Assembly: GCF_015687155.1 (NCBI RefSeq)
Contig: NZ_JADPQF010000002.1
Location: 496,001-560,000, forward strand
From: Aliikangiella sp. G2MR2-5
Lineage (GTDB): Bacteria > Pseudomonadota > Gammaproteobacteria > Enterobacterales > Kangiellaceae
Length of the DNA: 64,000 bases
Direction: 5' to 3'
How positions within the stretch are numbered: the first letter of the stretch is position 1; each line of letters starts with the position of its first letter. The position numbers and the translations under genes are program-made. This document shows positions 1 to 9,474 of this stretch, in pieces. The notes beneath the pieces are model-generated. The model searched no databases. It was given only the letters and a program-made list of their open reading frames with translations, and had not been told where the DNA came from.

Positions 1-103
1 AAAATTCTTTGGCCTTCGAATATCTCTGCCTGACCAGCTGTTCCGAACAAAATACGAATTCAGCCCCTAATCGCCCGCCATTAAAGGCACACAGGGGTTG
101 CAT
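1..103 (-). CDS. Possible partial ORF running off the left edge, unrecognised
   Basis: The minus strand is open without a stop from about position 188 to the window edge; the first ATG in that frame is at 103. The visible residues begin MQPLCAFNGG and match no family I recognise. No good ribosome binding site precedes the ATG. It could be the start of a gene divergent from rpmE, the remnant of one, or chance. A short plus-strand frame also ends at about position 70, so direction is not settled. Confidence 0.15.
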   Translation of the reverse strand, partial: MQPLCAFNGGRLGAEFVFCSEQLVRQRYSKAKEF

Positions 104-169
104 TACCTGATTAAGATCGGTAAGATCGCGCGTCCCATTAATGGTGTATGGTATTTGAGCAGTCGAACT

Positions 170-185
170 AGTCTTAAATAAGACT
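170..185. promoter_or_regulatory. Palindrome upstream of rpmE
   Basis: AGTCTTA and TAAGACT form a perfect 7-bp inverted repeat separated by two bases, ending about 50 bp before the rpmE start. It could be an operator or simply part of the promoter region. It does not look like the Zur boxes known from other gammaproteobacterial rpmE paralogues, so no regulator is assigned. Confidence 0.25.
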
Positions 186-235
186 TAAGTCCAGTCTGGC
201 TTTTATGGCGATACCCAAAATATAGAGATTAGACG

Positions 236-451
236 ATGAAAACTGATATCCATCCAAATTACGAGCAAATCACTGCAACTTGTAGCTGTGGCAACAAAGT
301 TGAAGTTGGTTCAACTCTTTGTAAAGACATCAATCTGGACGTATGTTCAGCTTGCCACCCTTTCTACACTGGTAAGCAAAAAATGGTTGATACTGGTGGT
401 CGTGTTGACAGATTCCGTAAACGTTTCGGTGCACGTTCACTTAAAAAGTAA
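236..451 (+). CDS. rpmE: 50S ribosomal protein L31, zinc-binding type
   Basis: The 71-residue product has the usual length of bacterial L31 and the typical start [10 protein letters not shown]. Four cysteines (C16, C18, C37, C40) are the zinc ligands of the C-plus form of the protein, so this is the normal housekeeping paralogue and not the zinc-independent YkgM type. L31 sits on the large subunit at the bridge to the small subunit. The ATG at 236 follows a purine-rich stretch at about 224-232. A strong intrinsic terminator follows at 490-518, which indicates a single-gene transcript even though the next gene begins only 18 bases after the stop. Identity is certain. Confidence 0.97.
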   Translation: MKTDIHPNYEQITATCSCGNKVEVGSTLCKDINLDVCSACHPFYTGKQKMVDTGGRVDRFRKRFGARSLKK

Positions 452-469
452 GCCTGGCTTTATCGAGTC

Positions 470-1273
470 ATGTTACTTGACCCAATATCAAAAAAGACGC
501 TTTTTAGCGTCTTTTTTATTGCCTGTCTTTTCTCATTCAAAACAGCAGCACTTCCCGCCCACTGCCCTAGCAAAGACATTATAAAATCGACGAATATCAG
601 CGTGGATAAAGTGAAGTGGCTCCCCGACGGCGATACAATTCATACCGAAAATGGTAAAAAGCTCCGCTTGCTCAATATCGATACCCCGGAAATCAACGCC
701 AACAAGGATAAACCCGCCGAGCCATTTTCAGTCGCAGCCAAAGAACGGCTGGAAAAGCTTATCGGCCCGCCACAAACAATTTATTGGCAAACCGATTACC
801 AAAAAAAAGATCGCTACGGACGAATACTCGCCCATGTTTTTAATCAAAAAGGCGAGCTGCTAAGCGCAAAACTACTGGAGCAGGGCCACGCCAGAATGCT
901 GGTCATTCCGCCCAACGACGGTTACTGGCAATGCCTGAAAGCCATTGAAAATAACGCAGTCAAAATGAAAGCCGGACTCTGGTCCGTTAAGGCAAACCGG
1001 GCAAAGAGCAAAAATGCTATTCTCCAGAAAAAAGGCTTTCAATGGGTTGCCGGAACGATTACCGAGCGCTACCAGTCAAAGAAAAATCTATGGTTCGTGT
1101 TAGACGATAAACTTTGGGTCGGGCTCCCGAATGATCGTCACAGCTATTTTGAAAAAGAACTGCTCAATAAAAAAGTCGGTGATCGACTGTCGTTAAACGG
1201 TTTTGTTTATCAATCACACGGCAAGTTAAGAGTAAAGTTGAAACATCCGGGAATGTTGATGGGTGATAATTAG
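470..1273 (+). CDS. Exported staphylococcal-nuclease-like (thermonuclease, SNase) protein
   Basis: The 267-residue product has an N-terminal signal peptide (KK at 8-9, hydrophobic run 11-23, probable cleavage after the alanines near 27-30) and an SNase fold. DGDT at 53-56, R66, D71-TPE74 and the RYGR segment at 115-118 match the calcium-binding and catalytic region of micrococcal nuclease (R35, E43, R87 in S. aureus numbering). A periplasmic or secreted, calcium-dependent nucleic-acid phosphodiesterase is therefore expected. About 100 residues after the SNase core form an additional C-terminal region I cannot assign. The ATG at 470 is needed to include the signal peptide; the first later in-frame methionine would delete the catalytic core. 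The rpmE terminator lies inside the signal-peptide codons. Confidence 0.85.
   Translation: MLLDPISKKTLFSVFFIACLFSFKTAALPAHCPSKDIIKSTNISVDKVKWLPDGDTIHTENGKKLRLLNIDTPEINANKDKPAEPFSVAAKERLEKLIGPPQTIYWQTDYQKKDRYGRILAHVFNQKGELLSAKLLEQGHARMLVIPPNDGYWQCLKAIENNAVKMKAGLWSVKANRAKSKNAILQKKGFQWVAGTITERYQSKKNLWFVLDDKLWVGLPNDRHSYFEKELLNKKVGDRLSLNGFVYQSHGKLRVKLKHPGMLMGDN
490..518 (+). terminator. Intrinsic terminator of rpmE, inside the next gene
   Basis: AAAAGACGC (492-500) pairs perfectly with GCGTCTTTT (507-515) around a six-base loop and is followed by a T run. It lies 39 bases after the rpmE stop codon but within the first codons of the nuclease-like gene, where it encodes part of the signal peptide. 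Confidence 0.85.
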
Positions 1274-1656
1274 ATTTAGTGAACAAGCCTAGTCTAAAGC
1301 AGACTCGCTATGCCCTAACATTCCTCTACTCTTTCTGAAGTTTCATTCACTCCACAAGGCCGTTATAACAGCAGAGCGAATCGTCCACAGATTTTTTAAA
1401 GTGTTCTAACAAGCAGAGCACTGGAAAATAATGATGATAAGACCCGAAGGGGTGAGGCAAGGATGCCGAACTTTTTTAACGGCCAGGAAGGCCGTTTAAA
1501 AAATCCAGCATTATTTGAAGCGCGCAAGGTACCAGGCGCTGTTCGCCTGGCTTGTTAGCACACAGGGGTACTTTTGCCTACTTTTGTTACTCCTGACAAA
1601 AGTAGGTCGCACGCAAGCGTAGCGGTGCAAAACAAAGCGCCTATCAAAAACCAGAA
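1274..1656. repeat. Intergenic hairpin-rich repeat element
   Basis: This 383-base gap carries three consecutive hairpins: TTTTTTAACGGCC/GGCCGTTTAAAAAA (1472-1503), CCAGGCG/CGCCTGG (1532-1550) and CCTACTTTTGT/ACAAAAGTAGG (1577-1606). A GCAC...GGTGC segment follows. From memory, text of this kind (GGTACTTTTGCCTACTTTTG) recurs between genes in many marine gammaproteobacterial chromosomes and is often mis-annotated as short ORFs. No second copy was seen in this window. I see no gene here. Confidence 0.6.
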
Positions 1657-3351
1657 CTAGAAAGAAGTCCTTCTATACTCCCGATACTCCGGCATCCAGA
1701 AATTTTTCTCTACTCTTTTCGCCAGGACTTTCGGTTCGATTTTGGTCGCAACTCCCTGCTCCATCGCCTTAAGCCCGACTTTATTAGCAATATACTTACT
1801 CACTTCACGAATTTGATTGAGTGCGGGTAACAGGTCATCCCCTTCACCTTTAACTAAGGGCGAACACTCAGCGAGCGCTTCACTCGAAGTCATAAACATT
1901 TCTTCTGTCACTCGAGTTGCACCGCTGGCGATGACCCCGAGGCCAACACCAGGAAATATGTAGCTGTTATTACATTGCGCGATCGGATAGCTGTTGCCCT
2001 GGTACTCAACCGGTTCAAATGGACTACCGGTCGCGACAATAGCATTACCTTCAGTCCACTCAATCACATCACTCGGTAGTGCTTCCACTTTGGAGGTAGG
2101 ATTAGAAAGCGGAAGAACGATCGGCCTTTTACATTCAGCATACATAGCTTCTACTACTTCTTTGCTGATCAAGCCGGCTACACCTGAAACTCCAATAATT
2201 ATGGTCGGCTTACTTGCTTTAACCAGATCAAGCAAGGTAACCTTTTCGCCGTCACTACTCCAGCTAGCAACTTCGGATTTTTTCTTGGCAAATTTCTGCT
2301 GAAAATCTCTTAGCAGCATATCATCAGTCAGTAGCCCTTTTGAGCTGGTCAGATAAACCTGCTCAATCGCGTCCGCTTCGTTGATACCATCTTCAATCAT
2401 GTGGGCGACAATTTGTTCCGCAATACCACATCCAGCCGAACCGGCGCCGACAAATACTACGCGATGATCTTTAAGCTTTGTCCCCTGAGCATGACAGGCA
2501 GCTAATAAAGTCCCTACCGTTACTGCCGCAGTCCCCTGAATATCATCATTAAAACAGCAGAGTTTATCCTGATATTTTTTCAGCAATGGAGTAGCGTTAG
2601 CCTGAGCAAAATCTTCGAACTGAATAAGCGCATTCGGCCAACGGCGTTTCACACTTTTTAAAAATTTGTCGACAAAGGCAAAGTACTCATCTCCACTGAC
2701 TCTTTTGTGACGCCATCCCATGTACATAGGATCATCTAACAGCTCCTGATTATTGGTTCCAACGTCCAGCGCAACCGGCAGCGTATAAGCAGGACTAATT
2801 CCGCCACATGCCGAATAGAGGGCAAGCTTACCGATGGGAATTCCCATACCGCCAATCCCCTGATCACCTAACCCCAAAATTCGCTCACTATCGGTCACAA
2901 CAATTACTTTGACGTTTTGCTTGGTCGCATTTTGTAGCATATCGTCCATACGCTCACGGTCTTCATAAGAAATAAAGAGCCCGCGTTTACGTCGATATAT
3001 TTGTGAAAACTTCTGACAGGCCAAACCAACGGTTGGTGTATAAATGATTGGCATCATTTCTTCAAGATGATCGGTTATCAGGCGAAAATAAAGTGTTTCA
3101 TTAGTATCCTGAATCTGACGCAGATAGATATGTTTGTCTAAATCGTTGTCAAATTGTGAAAACTGCTGATAAGAGCGTTGCGATTGTTCTTCAATAGTCT
3201 CTATCGCAGCCGGTAGTAATCCCTCCAGATTAAAAGCTCGCTTTTCTTCAAGCGAGAAAGCACTCCCTTTATTAAGCAAAGGAGTTTCCAGTAGGACTGG
3301 ACCGGCATAACGAATATAAAGAGGACGTTTGCTAGAATTCTGATTATTCAT
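1657..3351 (-). CDS. maeA: NAD-dependent malic enzyme (malate to pyruvate + CO2)
   Basis: The 564-residue product matches the length of E. coli MaeA (565). It oxidatively decarboxylates malate to pyruvate with NAD in the cytoplasm. The catalytic tyrosine lies in YTPTVG (Y104), the lysine in [11 protein letters not shown] (K175), the metal ligands in FEDF (E246, D247) and D269/D270, and the dinucleotide-binding GAGSAG at 302-307. It is monocistronic, convergent with the nuclease gene, and has a long untranslated region upstream. Together with the glycolytic/gluconeogenic cluster downstream in the window it fits growth on amino or organic acids, which is inference. No terminator is obvious beyond the hairpin repeats after its stop. 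Confidence 0.95.
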   Translation of the reverse strand: MNNQNSSKRPLYIRYAGPVLLETPLLNKGSAFSLEEKRAFNLEGLLPAAIETIEEQSQRSYQQFSQFDNDLDKHIYLRQIQDTNETLYFRLITDHLEEMMPIIYTPTVGLACQKFSQIYRRKRGLFISYEDRERMDDMLQNATKQNVKVIVVTDSERILGLGDQGIGGMGIPIGKLALYSACGGISPAYTLPVALDVGTNNQELLDDPMYMGWRHKRVSGDEYFAFVDKFLKSVKRRWPNALIQFEDFAQANATPLLKKYQDKLCCFNDDIQGTAAVTVGTLLAACHAQGTKLKDHRVVFVGAGSAGCGIAEQIVAHMIEDGINEADAIEQVYLTSSKGLLTDDMLLRDFQQKFAKKKSEVASWSSDGEKVTLLDLVKASKPTIIIGVSGVAGLISKEVVEAMYAECKRPIVLPLSNPTSKVEALPSDVIEWTEGNAIVATGSPFEPVEYQGNSYPIAQCNNSYIFPGVGLGVIASGATRVTEEMFMTSSEALAECSPLVKGEGDDLLPALNQIREVSKYIANKVGLKAMEQGVATKIEPKVLAKRVEKNFWMPEYREYRRTSF

Positions 3352-3826
3352 AATGATATTTCTGATCGATAAATGTTGTTTCGACTATGGCTAAATATTT
3401 TAAACCCAGCATGACTAGCCTGATGCTTTCAGTTAATCTGGTTTAAAATAACGAATGGTTGTGAATTTGTCTTCTAGTTTAGTCAAACTGATTCAAATAG
3501 GCACTGAATTATAAAGCGCTTTTAACTCTTCCACTACGCTTTCTTTATTTATTTTGGCATAGCTTTTCGATCTTTAAACTCTGACACAAATCAAGTAAGC
3601 TCGGCAGATAATTTTTCCACCAAAAAAGTTTTACCGTTTACGTTAACGTCAAAGTCTTAACACCTTTCTATCCTAAAATAACTATCGAAATACCTAAATG
3701 CCATAACCACTAGTTCCCCAGGTTAGCTGCTATAATTAATTTATTGAAGGCAACAAAAAATATAAGCGACAAAGAATATAATCGACTGCCATGTGAAATA
3801 ACCTTAAGTGCAACCACGTCTAGAGT
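3352..3826. other. Divergent intergenic region maeA / diguanylate cyclase
   Basis: This 475-base AT-rich gap separates two divergent genes and must hold both promoters. I found no convincing ORF, RNA gene or strong palindrome in it. Confidence 0.4.
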
Positions 3827-4726
3827 GTGAATATGTCGAAATTCAAATTAACTCAAGAATTTGCAGATGCAACACTTTGCCTGCCAATGCTCGAGTTAGC
3901 CTCTGCCACCAGTCTGTCCGAGCTCGATAAACAGCTGGTTACTCAAGTTAAAATTTTGGCCGGGGCCTTTAGGGTATACCTGCATAAACACTCTGATAAA
4001 GTCTGTCTTATTAATATCAGTACAAAAAAAACACGTTTCGATCTTGATGACGGAAAAAAATCGATCGGTCAACTTGTTATTGAAGGAGAGATCGACGAGT
4101 CCCATTACCAGCGACTCGCGTTTTTGGTTCAGCTCTATCAATACCAACACCGTACTATCTCTCAGGTCTCTATGGATAAACTGACTCGTCTGGGTAATCG
4201 CGCTGCACTAGATAAAAAGCTGGAAAGCATTTTTCATTCGTTGAACCGCGATAGGCGTGCAGAGAAACATAGGGCGCCTTTTATTGTTCTCTTTGATATT
4301 GATTATTTTAAAAAAGTTAATGATGACTTCGGACATTTATATGGTGACGAAGTACTAGTTCATCTAGCTCAATTAATGAAAGCAACATTTCGCGAGAGTG
4401 ACACCTTGTTTCGCTATGGCGGCGAAGAGTTTGTTATTGTTCTGAACAATATCAGCTCAGAGGATACGCTTGCAGTGATGAACAGGTTCAAAGATAAAGT
4501 CGCACGCTACCAGTTTCCACTTGTTGGCAAAGTCACTATCAGTGTAGGAACCGCCCGAGTCAATGCAAAGCTTAATCCGCATGACCTTCTCAACCGGGTT
4601 GACAAAGCACTTTACTATTCAAAATCTGCCGGGCGTAACCAGGTCAATAGTTTTGAAGATCTGAGTGAAAGAGGACTAGTAAAAACCGAAGAAATTTGCA
4701 GTGACGATATTACTATATTCAATTAG
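3827..4726 (+). CDS. GGDEF-domain diguanylate cyclase
   Basis: The 299-residue cytoplasmic protein (no signal peptide or membrane segment) makes cyclic di-GMP from two GTP. The C-terminal half is a complete GGDEF domain: D157/D159 in FDIDYFKKVN, the active loop GGEEF at 198-202, and the allosteric inhibitory site RxxD (R189-E-S-D192) exactly five residues before it, so product feedback inhibition is expected. The N-terminal 115 residues resemble no domain I can name and probably form a sensory or dimerisation module. The start may be GTG 3827 or ATG 3833, two codons later. It is a plausible source of the ligand for the riboswitch near 56.1 kb, although any cellular cyclase could serve. Confidence 0.93.
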   Translation: MNMSKFKLTQEFADATLCLPMLELASATSLSELDKQLVTQVKILAGAFRVYLHKHSDKVCLINISTKKTRFDLDDGKKSIGQLVIEGEIDESHYQRLAFLVQLYQYQHRTISQVSMDKLTRLGNRAALDKKLESIFHSLNRDRRAEKHRAPFIVLFDIDYFKKVNDDFGHLYGDEVLVHLAQLMKATFRESDTLFRYGGEEFVIVLNNISSEDTLAVMNRFKDKVARYQFPLVGKVTISVGTARVNAKLNPHDLLNRVDKALYYSKSAGRNQVNSFEDLSERGLVKTEEICSDDITIFN

Positions 4727-4827
4727 CACAATATCGGACTAAAACTACTTGCCAGGCCCCTTGAGTATTAACTCGCTATCACTCACAATACTGCCTCTTA
4801 TTCACTACCCGACGACAATGAGTATCT

Positions 4828-7065
4828 GTGTCAGACGAAACAACCAGCTCAACTTTGATTATCAGCGTAGCTATAACAGTTCCTTTGCGGCGTTGCTTCG
4901 ACTATTACTGGAATCAGCCGCTAACTTTCGAGCCAGCTGCCGGAATGCGGGTAAAAGTTCCTTTTGGCAAAACCTTCAAAATCGGCATTATTCAGCAGGT
5001 AACTCAAGTCGATGCCAATATGCCTGAACTCAAGGAACTGAAATCGATTCATCTGTTTGTCGATCAAAAGCCGCTTTTGCCGGCAACACTTCAGCGATTA
5101 AATCAATGGATGATTCGTTACTATCATGCTCCACCAGGGGAAGCCTGGCAAACCATGTTACCAACCGCTTTATTGAAAGGGGAGGAAGCAACACTGGCAC
5201 GAAGCAGTTGCTGGCGACTTAGCGAGCAGGGTAAGGAGGCAATCGCTAATAATACTTTGCCCAAAAATGCGGTTAAACAAAGACAAGCATTACAAGCTCT
5301 TGCCAATCATCCCGATGGAATTGTTCACGAAAAGCTAAAGGTTTTTGATATACCGGCAACCACCATAAAGTCTTTGGCGGGGAAAAAATGGGTAGAACGT
5401 AGCTTTAGTGATACCTCAGGTCAAACCAAGGGTGAACTTACCAATCAAAATCACGGCATTCAGCTCAATGACGCCCAGCAGATAGCTGTCGACAGGGTTG
5501 CCGAATCATTTGCCAGCTACCAGGCTTTCCTGCTTTTTGGTGTCACAGCATCCGGTAAGACCGAGGTTTATTTGAGGTTAATTGAAAAGGTAATAGCGCA
5601 AGGAAAACAAGCACTTGTACTGGTCCCGGAGATTGGTCTGACACCACAGACACTCAAGCGCTTCCAGGACAGGTTTAATGCCGAAGTTACCCTGCTTCAC
5701 TCCGGCATGACGGAAAAACAGCGCTTGCAAGGCTGGCTTAAAGCCCGTGAGGGAGCTTCAAATATAATAATAGGTACCCGTTCCGCGCTTTTTGTCCCCA
5801 TGGCCAATCCGGGTATTATAATCATAGATGAAGAGCATGATATGTCGTTCAGACAACAGCAGGGATTTCGCTATTCTGCGAGAGATCTGGCATTGGTCCG
5901 GGCTAACTTCGAACAGATCCCGGTTTTGCTGGGCAGCGCAACGCCTTCAGTAGAAACGCTTTATAATGTAGAAAAAAATAAAATTATCCAGCTCGAGCTT
6001 AAACACAAAGCCCAGCAGAATCGGCCTCTTTCATTTCAGGTGATTGACCTGAAAAACCAGGTGTTAAGACAAGGTTTATCACTTCCGCTAATTGAATCCA
6101 TTAGAAAGCACCTAGATTCTAGTGGCCAGGTACTTCTGTTTTTGAATCGTCGCGGTTATGCACCGGTTCTGCTATGCCATCAATGCGGCTGGAGTCAAAC
6201 TTGTCAACGCTGCGATGTCCACTATACCTACCACCACCAAAACCATTACCTGCAATGTCATCATTGCGGATCGAGCAGACAGGCTCCGAAAGTTTGTCCC
6301 CAGTGCCAGTGCCCTGAAATGGTCCCTGTCGGTCTGGGGACGGAAAGACTCGAAGAAACGGTCAAATCTATTTTTCCTGAAGCCAAAGTGGCACGCATCG
6401 ACAGAGACACCACCCGCCGAAAAAGTGCAATGCAGGAGTTTGTCTCTTCAATTAAGTCAGGTGAAGTTGATATTTTACTCGGCACACAAATGCTCGCCAA
6501 AGGTCACCATTTTCCCAATGTCACTCTGGTGGCATTGATTGACATGGACGGCGCGCTTTACAGTGCTGATTTCAGAGCACCGGAATACTCTGCTCAGCTC
6601 ATCACCCAGGTTGCAGGACGAGCGGGGCGAGCCAATAAAAAAGGTGAAGTAATCATTCAAACGCACCATAGTGAACATCCGATGTTGCATCAGGTGATAA
6701 ACCAGGGATATGCCGAATTTGCCAAGCTGGCAATACGCGAGCGCATGGAAACAGAATTACCCCCCCACTCTTTCGCCGCCATGTTTCAGGCTGAATCGCC
6801 ACAAATACAGCCGGTGAAAATATTTTTGAATGACGTTAAGGAAATACTTGATCGTTACAGCGATCTGAAAGTTGAACAACTAGGTCCGGCCCCTGCGCTT
6901 TATGTAAAAAAGGCAGGCAAGTTCCGTTATCAGCTACTTTTGCAAACTGCCAGACGAAATGAACTCCATCGCCTGCTGGACCTGACACTTCAAGATATAG
7001 AACAACTCGCTTCGGCAAGAAAGGTTCGCTGGCGACTGGAAATGGACCCGGTGGGTGATAGTTAG
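4828..7065 (+). CDS. priA: Primosomal protein N', replication restart helicase PriA
   Basis: The 745-residue product is a full-length superfamily 2 DNA helicase that reloads the replisome at stalled forks. Walker A is FGVTASGKT (237-245), the DEEH Walker B follows in IIIDEEHD, and LLGSATPS is motif III. The cysteine-rich zinc module inserted in the helicase spans about residues 450-495 with four paired CxxC-type knuckles. GTQMLAKGHHFPNV and QVAGRAGR are motifs V and VI. The start used is GTG 4828; no in-frame ATG lies nearby. In many gammaproteobacteria priA is close to rpmE; here the nuclease, maeA and cyclase genes lie between them. Confidence 0.96.
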   Translation: MSDETTSSTLIISVAITVPLRRCFDYYWNQPLTFEPAAGMRVKVPFGKTFKIGIIQQVTQVDANMPELKELKSIHLFVDQKPLLPATLQRLNQWMIRYYHAPPGEAWQTMLPTALLKGEEATLARSSCWRLSEQGKEAIANNTLPKNAVKQRQALQALANHPDGIVHEKLKVFDIPATTIKSLAGKKWVERSFSDTSGQTKGELTNQNHGIQLNDAQQIAVDRVAESFASYQAFLLFGVTASGKTEVYLRLIEKVIAQGKQALVLVPEIGLTPQTLKRFQDRFNAEVTLLHSGMTEKQRLQGWLKAREGASNIIIGTRSALFVPMANPGIIIIDEEHDMSFRQQQGFRYSARDLALVRANFEQIPVLLGSATPSVETLYNVEKNKIIQLELKHKAQQNRPLSFQVIDLKNQVLRQGLSLPLIESIRKHLDSSGQVLLFLNRRGYAPVLLCHQCGWSQTCQRCDVHYTYHHQNHYLQCHHCGSSRQAPKVCPQCQCPEMVPVGLGTERLEETVKSIFPEAKVARIDRDTTRRKSAMQEFVSSIKSGEVDILLGTQMLAKGHHFPNVTLVALIDMDGALYSADFRAPEYSAQLITQVAGRAGRANKKGEVIIQTHHSEHPMLHQVINQGYAEFAKLAIRERMETELPPHSFAAMFQAESPQIQPVKIFLNDVKEILDRYSDLKVEQLGPAPALYVKKAGKFRYQLLLQTARRNELHRLLDLTLQDIEQLASARKVRWRLEMDPVGDS

Positions 7066-7081
7066 CGGGTTAACTTAACAA

Positions 7082-7726
7082 TTAAATGTAGTAAACCGTC
7101 GATGTCATCACTTTTGACATTAATTGCATAACGCCTTTCACCGGCCCCGGTAACTCAGCTCCTCCGGCAGCGATAGCATTGGTCGCATGCTGTAATTCAT
7201 CCTCTCGCATTTGCATCAGAATAGCTCGGCTTTGAGAGTCCTTTTCCGGTAGTTTTTGCAAATGGTCATCCAGATGCCGTACTACCTGGTGCTCGGTTTC
7301 GGCAACAAACCCCAAACTCCATTTGTCGCCAATCGCGCCAGCGACTGCACCAATCGAGAATGAGCCCAGATACCAAAGAGGATTTAACAGACTAACTCGA
7401 CTATCCAGTTGCTGTAAACGCTCAGCACACCAGTCGAGATGGTCATTCTCTTCTATGGCTGCCTGTTCCATTTTATCTCTTACCTCCGGCAAGCGAGCAG
7501 TCAATGCTTGTCCCTGGTAAAGCGCTTGCGCGCATACCTCACCGCAATGATTGATTCGCATAAGTCCAGCGGAATGTTTTGCTTGCTCAGCCGTTAACTC
7601 TTCAGTTTGCTGGCCCGACTGAGACGCAGGCTTTACTCTATTCGAGGTTTGGTAACCTCCCGCCAGAGTTTTCAGAGAATTATCCGCAAGCATAATCAAC
7701 TTGTCGGCAAGGCTTATTTGGCGCAT
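7082..7726 (-). CDS. coq7: 3-demethoxyubiquinol 3-hydroxylase (Coq7 di-iron monooxygenase)
   Basis: The 214-residue protein catalyses the last ring hydroxylation in aerobic ubiquinone synthesis, replacing the flavoenzyme UbiF of E. coli. The four-helix ferritin-like fold carries the di-iron ligands E63, E93xxH96, E145 and E177xxH180, all present. An internal hydrophobic stretch at about 119-137 is the membrane-associated segment typical of Coq7. It converges with priA across 16 bases. The presence of Coq7 indicates oxygen-dependent ubiquinone synthesis. Confidence 0.95.
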   Translation of the reverse strand: MRQISLADKLIMLADNSLKTLAGGYQTSNRVKPASQSGQQTEELTAEQAKHSAGLMRINHCGEVCAQALYQGQALTARLPEVRDKMEQAAIEENDHLDWCAERLQQLDSRVSLLNPLWYLGSFSIGAVAGAIGDKWSLGFVAETEHQVVRHLDDHLQKLPEKDSQSRAILMQMREDELQHATNAIAAGGAELPGPVKGVMQLMSKVMTSTVYYI

Positions 7727-7904
7727 AGGCTAGACACTCAGTCAAAACAGATTACAATAATTAAGGCCCGTATAGGGGATGGTTTAAAACCCAAAGCTTA
7801 CTCCGGCATTTTAGTGAATATAAAGGCTAATGCCAACAAATGCCGTTAAAAGTCCTAATTAATCTAGGTAAGAATAATTTGCAGTATTAAGGAACTGGAT
7901 ACCA

Positions 7905-9392
7905 ATGACAGGCAAAACCGACTTCAACGACCTGAGCATTTTAATCAAAGCTGGAAATCCAATAATAACGATTGAAACTCATGAAGAAACACGCGCATTA
8001 CAATTGCTGGAAGAAATTGCCGCTTACCATAACAAACCTCTTTTCGGCTGGGATCATGTTGATGGAATGCGTCGGATTGATTTGGCTCATGACCTGGCGG
8101 AAATTGAGAACACTCAGGAACCATTGGAAGCCCTCGCCCAGATAAAGGCTTCTCATCGTCCCTGCATCTTTGCCTTGTGCGATTTCCATCCTCACTTCGA
8201 AGACGCTCACAAAGAAGTCAGGCTGTTAAAAGAGATTGCTCTGAACCATGGAAAAGTAGCTCACACATTGATTTTCATTTCCCACTCTCTGGATTTACCG
8301 GAAGAAGTGAAACGCTTTTCTGCAAGTTTTCAACTTTCACTTCCGAATGAAGAGCAACTGGAAAAACTTATTCGGGATGAAGCCAAACGCTGGTCACGTT
8401 TGCACAGTGGGCAGAAAGTAAAAACTGACAGCGCAACACTAAAGAAGATGGTAAGAAACCTTATTGGTATGACTTATGCCGACGCCAGAACACTGATTAA
8501 AAACGTGATTAGCGACGGAGCCATCACCGAAGATGAGCTACCCGCAATCAACAAAGCCAAATTTGAGTTACTTGATATGGACGGCGTTCTCAGCTTTGAG
8601 TACGAAACATCAAAATTCAGTGAGGTCGGCGGCCTAAATCGCCTCAAGAGCTGGCTCAAACAGCGGGAAGCGGTATTTCTTGATCGCAGTATTCCACTCG
8701 ATCCTCCTAAAGGGTTAATGCTCGTCGGAGTACAGGGAGGGGGAAAAAGTCTTGCAGCCAAGTCAGTAGCCGGAATGTGGGGTGTACCTCTTCTTCGCCT
8801 CGACTTTGGTGCACTTTATAATAAATTTCATGGAGAAACGGAAAGGAATCTTCGCGAATCTCTTAAAATGGCAGAACTAATGTCCCCATGCGTTCTCTGG
8901 CTGGATGAAATAGAGAAAGGAATTTCCACAGGAGACAATGATGGTGGAACCTCTCAGCGAGTTTTGGGCACATTACTCACCTGGATGGCTGAACACAATA
9001 ACCAGGTTTTTCTGGTAGCCACTTCTAATGATATTTCTCGCTTACCTCCGGAACTTATGCGGAAAGGTCGTATGGACGAAATATTCTTTGTCGATCTGCC
9101 CAATTTTGAAGCCCGTATGGAAATTTTTAGCATACATATAAAACGTCGTGACCAGGATACCAACCAGATAAATCTCAAGTCATTGGCTGAGGCAAGTGAA
9201 GGCTTTACTGGCTCTGAAATAGAACAGGCGGTCGTTTCTTCCTTATACCGTGCCTATGCAGAAAAAAACCAAATGAGCACCCAGTCTATATTGGACACCA
9301 TCACTCAGACCAGTCCTCTATCGGTTGTTATGGCAGAAAAAATTCAAGCACTAAGAAGCTGGGCTGCAGAGCGTACAGTGAATGCAAATTAA
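7905..9392 (+). CDS. AAA+ ATPase of the Ycf46 family
   Basis: The 495-residue protein has an N-terminal region (about 1-225) resembling the chloroplast/cyanobacterial Ycf46 N domain, beginning with the LIKAGNPIITIET pattern, followed by a classical AAA module: Walker A GVQGGGKS (275-282), Walker B VLWLDEIEKG, and a second-region-of-homology segment with PPELMRKGRMDE containing the arginine finger. Cyanobacterial Ycf46 has been linked to carbon/CO2 responses, but the role in proteobacteria is unknown. A good ribosome binding site (AAGGAA) precedes the ATG. The gene is alone, ends at a strong terminator, and stands divergent from coq7. Confidence 0.85.
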   Translation: MTGKTDFNDLSILIKAGNPIITIETHEETRALQLLEEIAAYHNKPLFGWDHVDGMRRIDLAHDLAEIENTQEPLEALAQIKASHRPCIFALCDFHPHFEDAHKEVRLLKEIALNHGKVAHTLIFISHSLDLPEEVKRFSASFQLSLPNEEQLEKLIRDEAKRWSRLHSGQKVKTDSATLKKMVRNLIGMTYADARTLIKNVISDGAITEDELPAINKAKFELLDMDGVLSFEYETSKFSEVGGLNRLKSWLKQREAVFLDRSIPLDPPKGLMLVGVQGGGKSLAAKSVAGMWGVPLLRLDFGALYNKFHGETERNLRESLKMAELMSPCVLWLDEIEKGISTGDNDGGTSQRVLGTLLTWMAEHNNQVFLVATSNDISRLPPELMRKGRMDEIFFVDLPNFEARMEIFSIHIKRRDQDTNQINLKSLAEASEGFTGSEIEQAVVSSLYRAYAEKNQMSTQSILDTITQTSPLSVVMAEKIQALRSWAAERTVNAN

Positions 9393-9408
9393 TTCAGACC
9401 CTACAATA

Positions 9409-9437
9409 GAAAAGCCGACTTAAATAGTCGGCTTTTC
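9409..9437. terminator. Bidirectional intrinsic terminator
   Basis: AAAAGCCGACT (9410-9420) pairs perfectly with AGTCGGCTTTT (9426-9436) around a five-base loop. It sits between the convergent AAA ATPase and Hsp20 genes and has the A/T flanks needed in both directions. Confidence 0.9.
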
Positions 9438-9474
9438 GTAATTTATGCTAAAAGCTGAAAACAATCACAATCGA

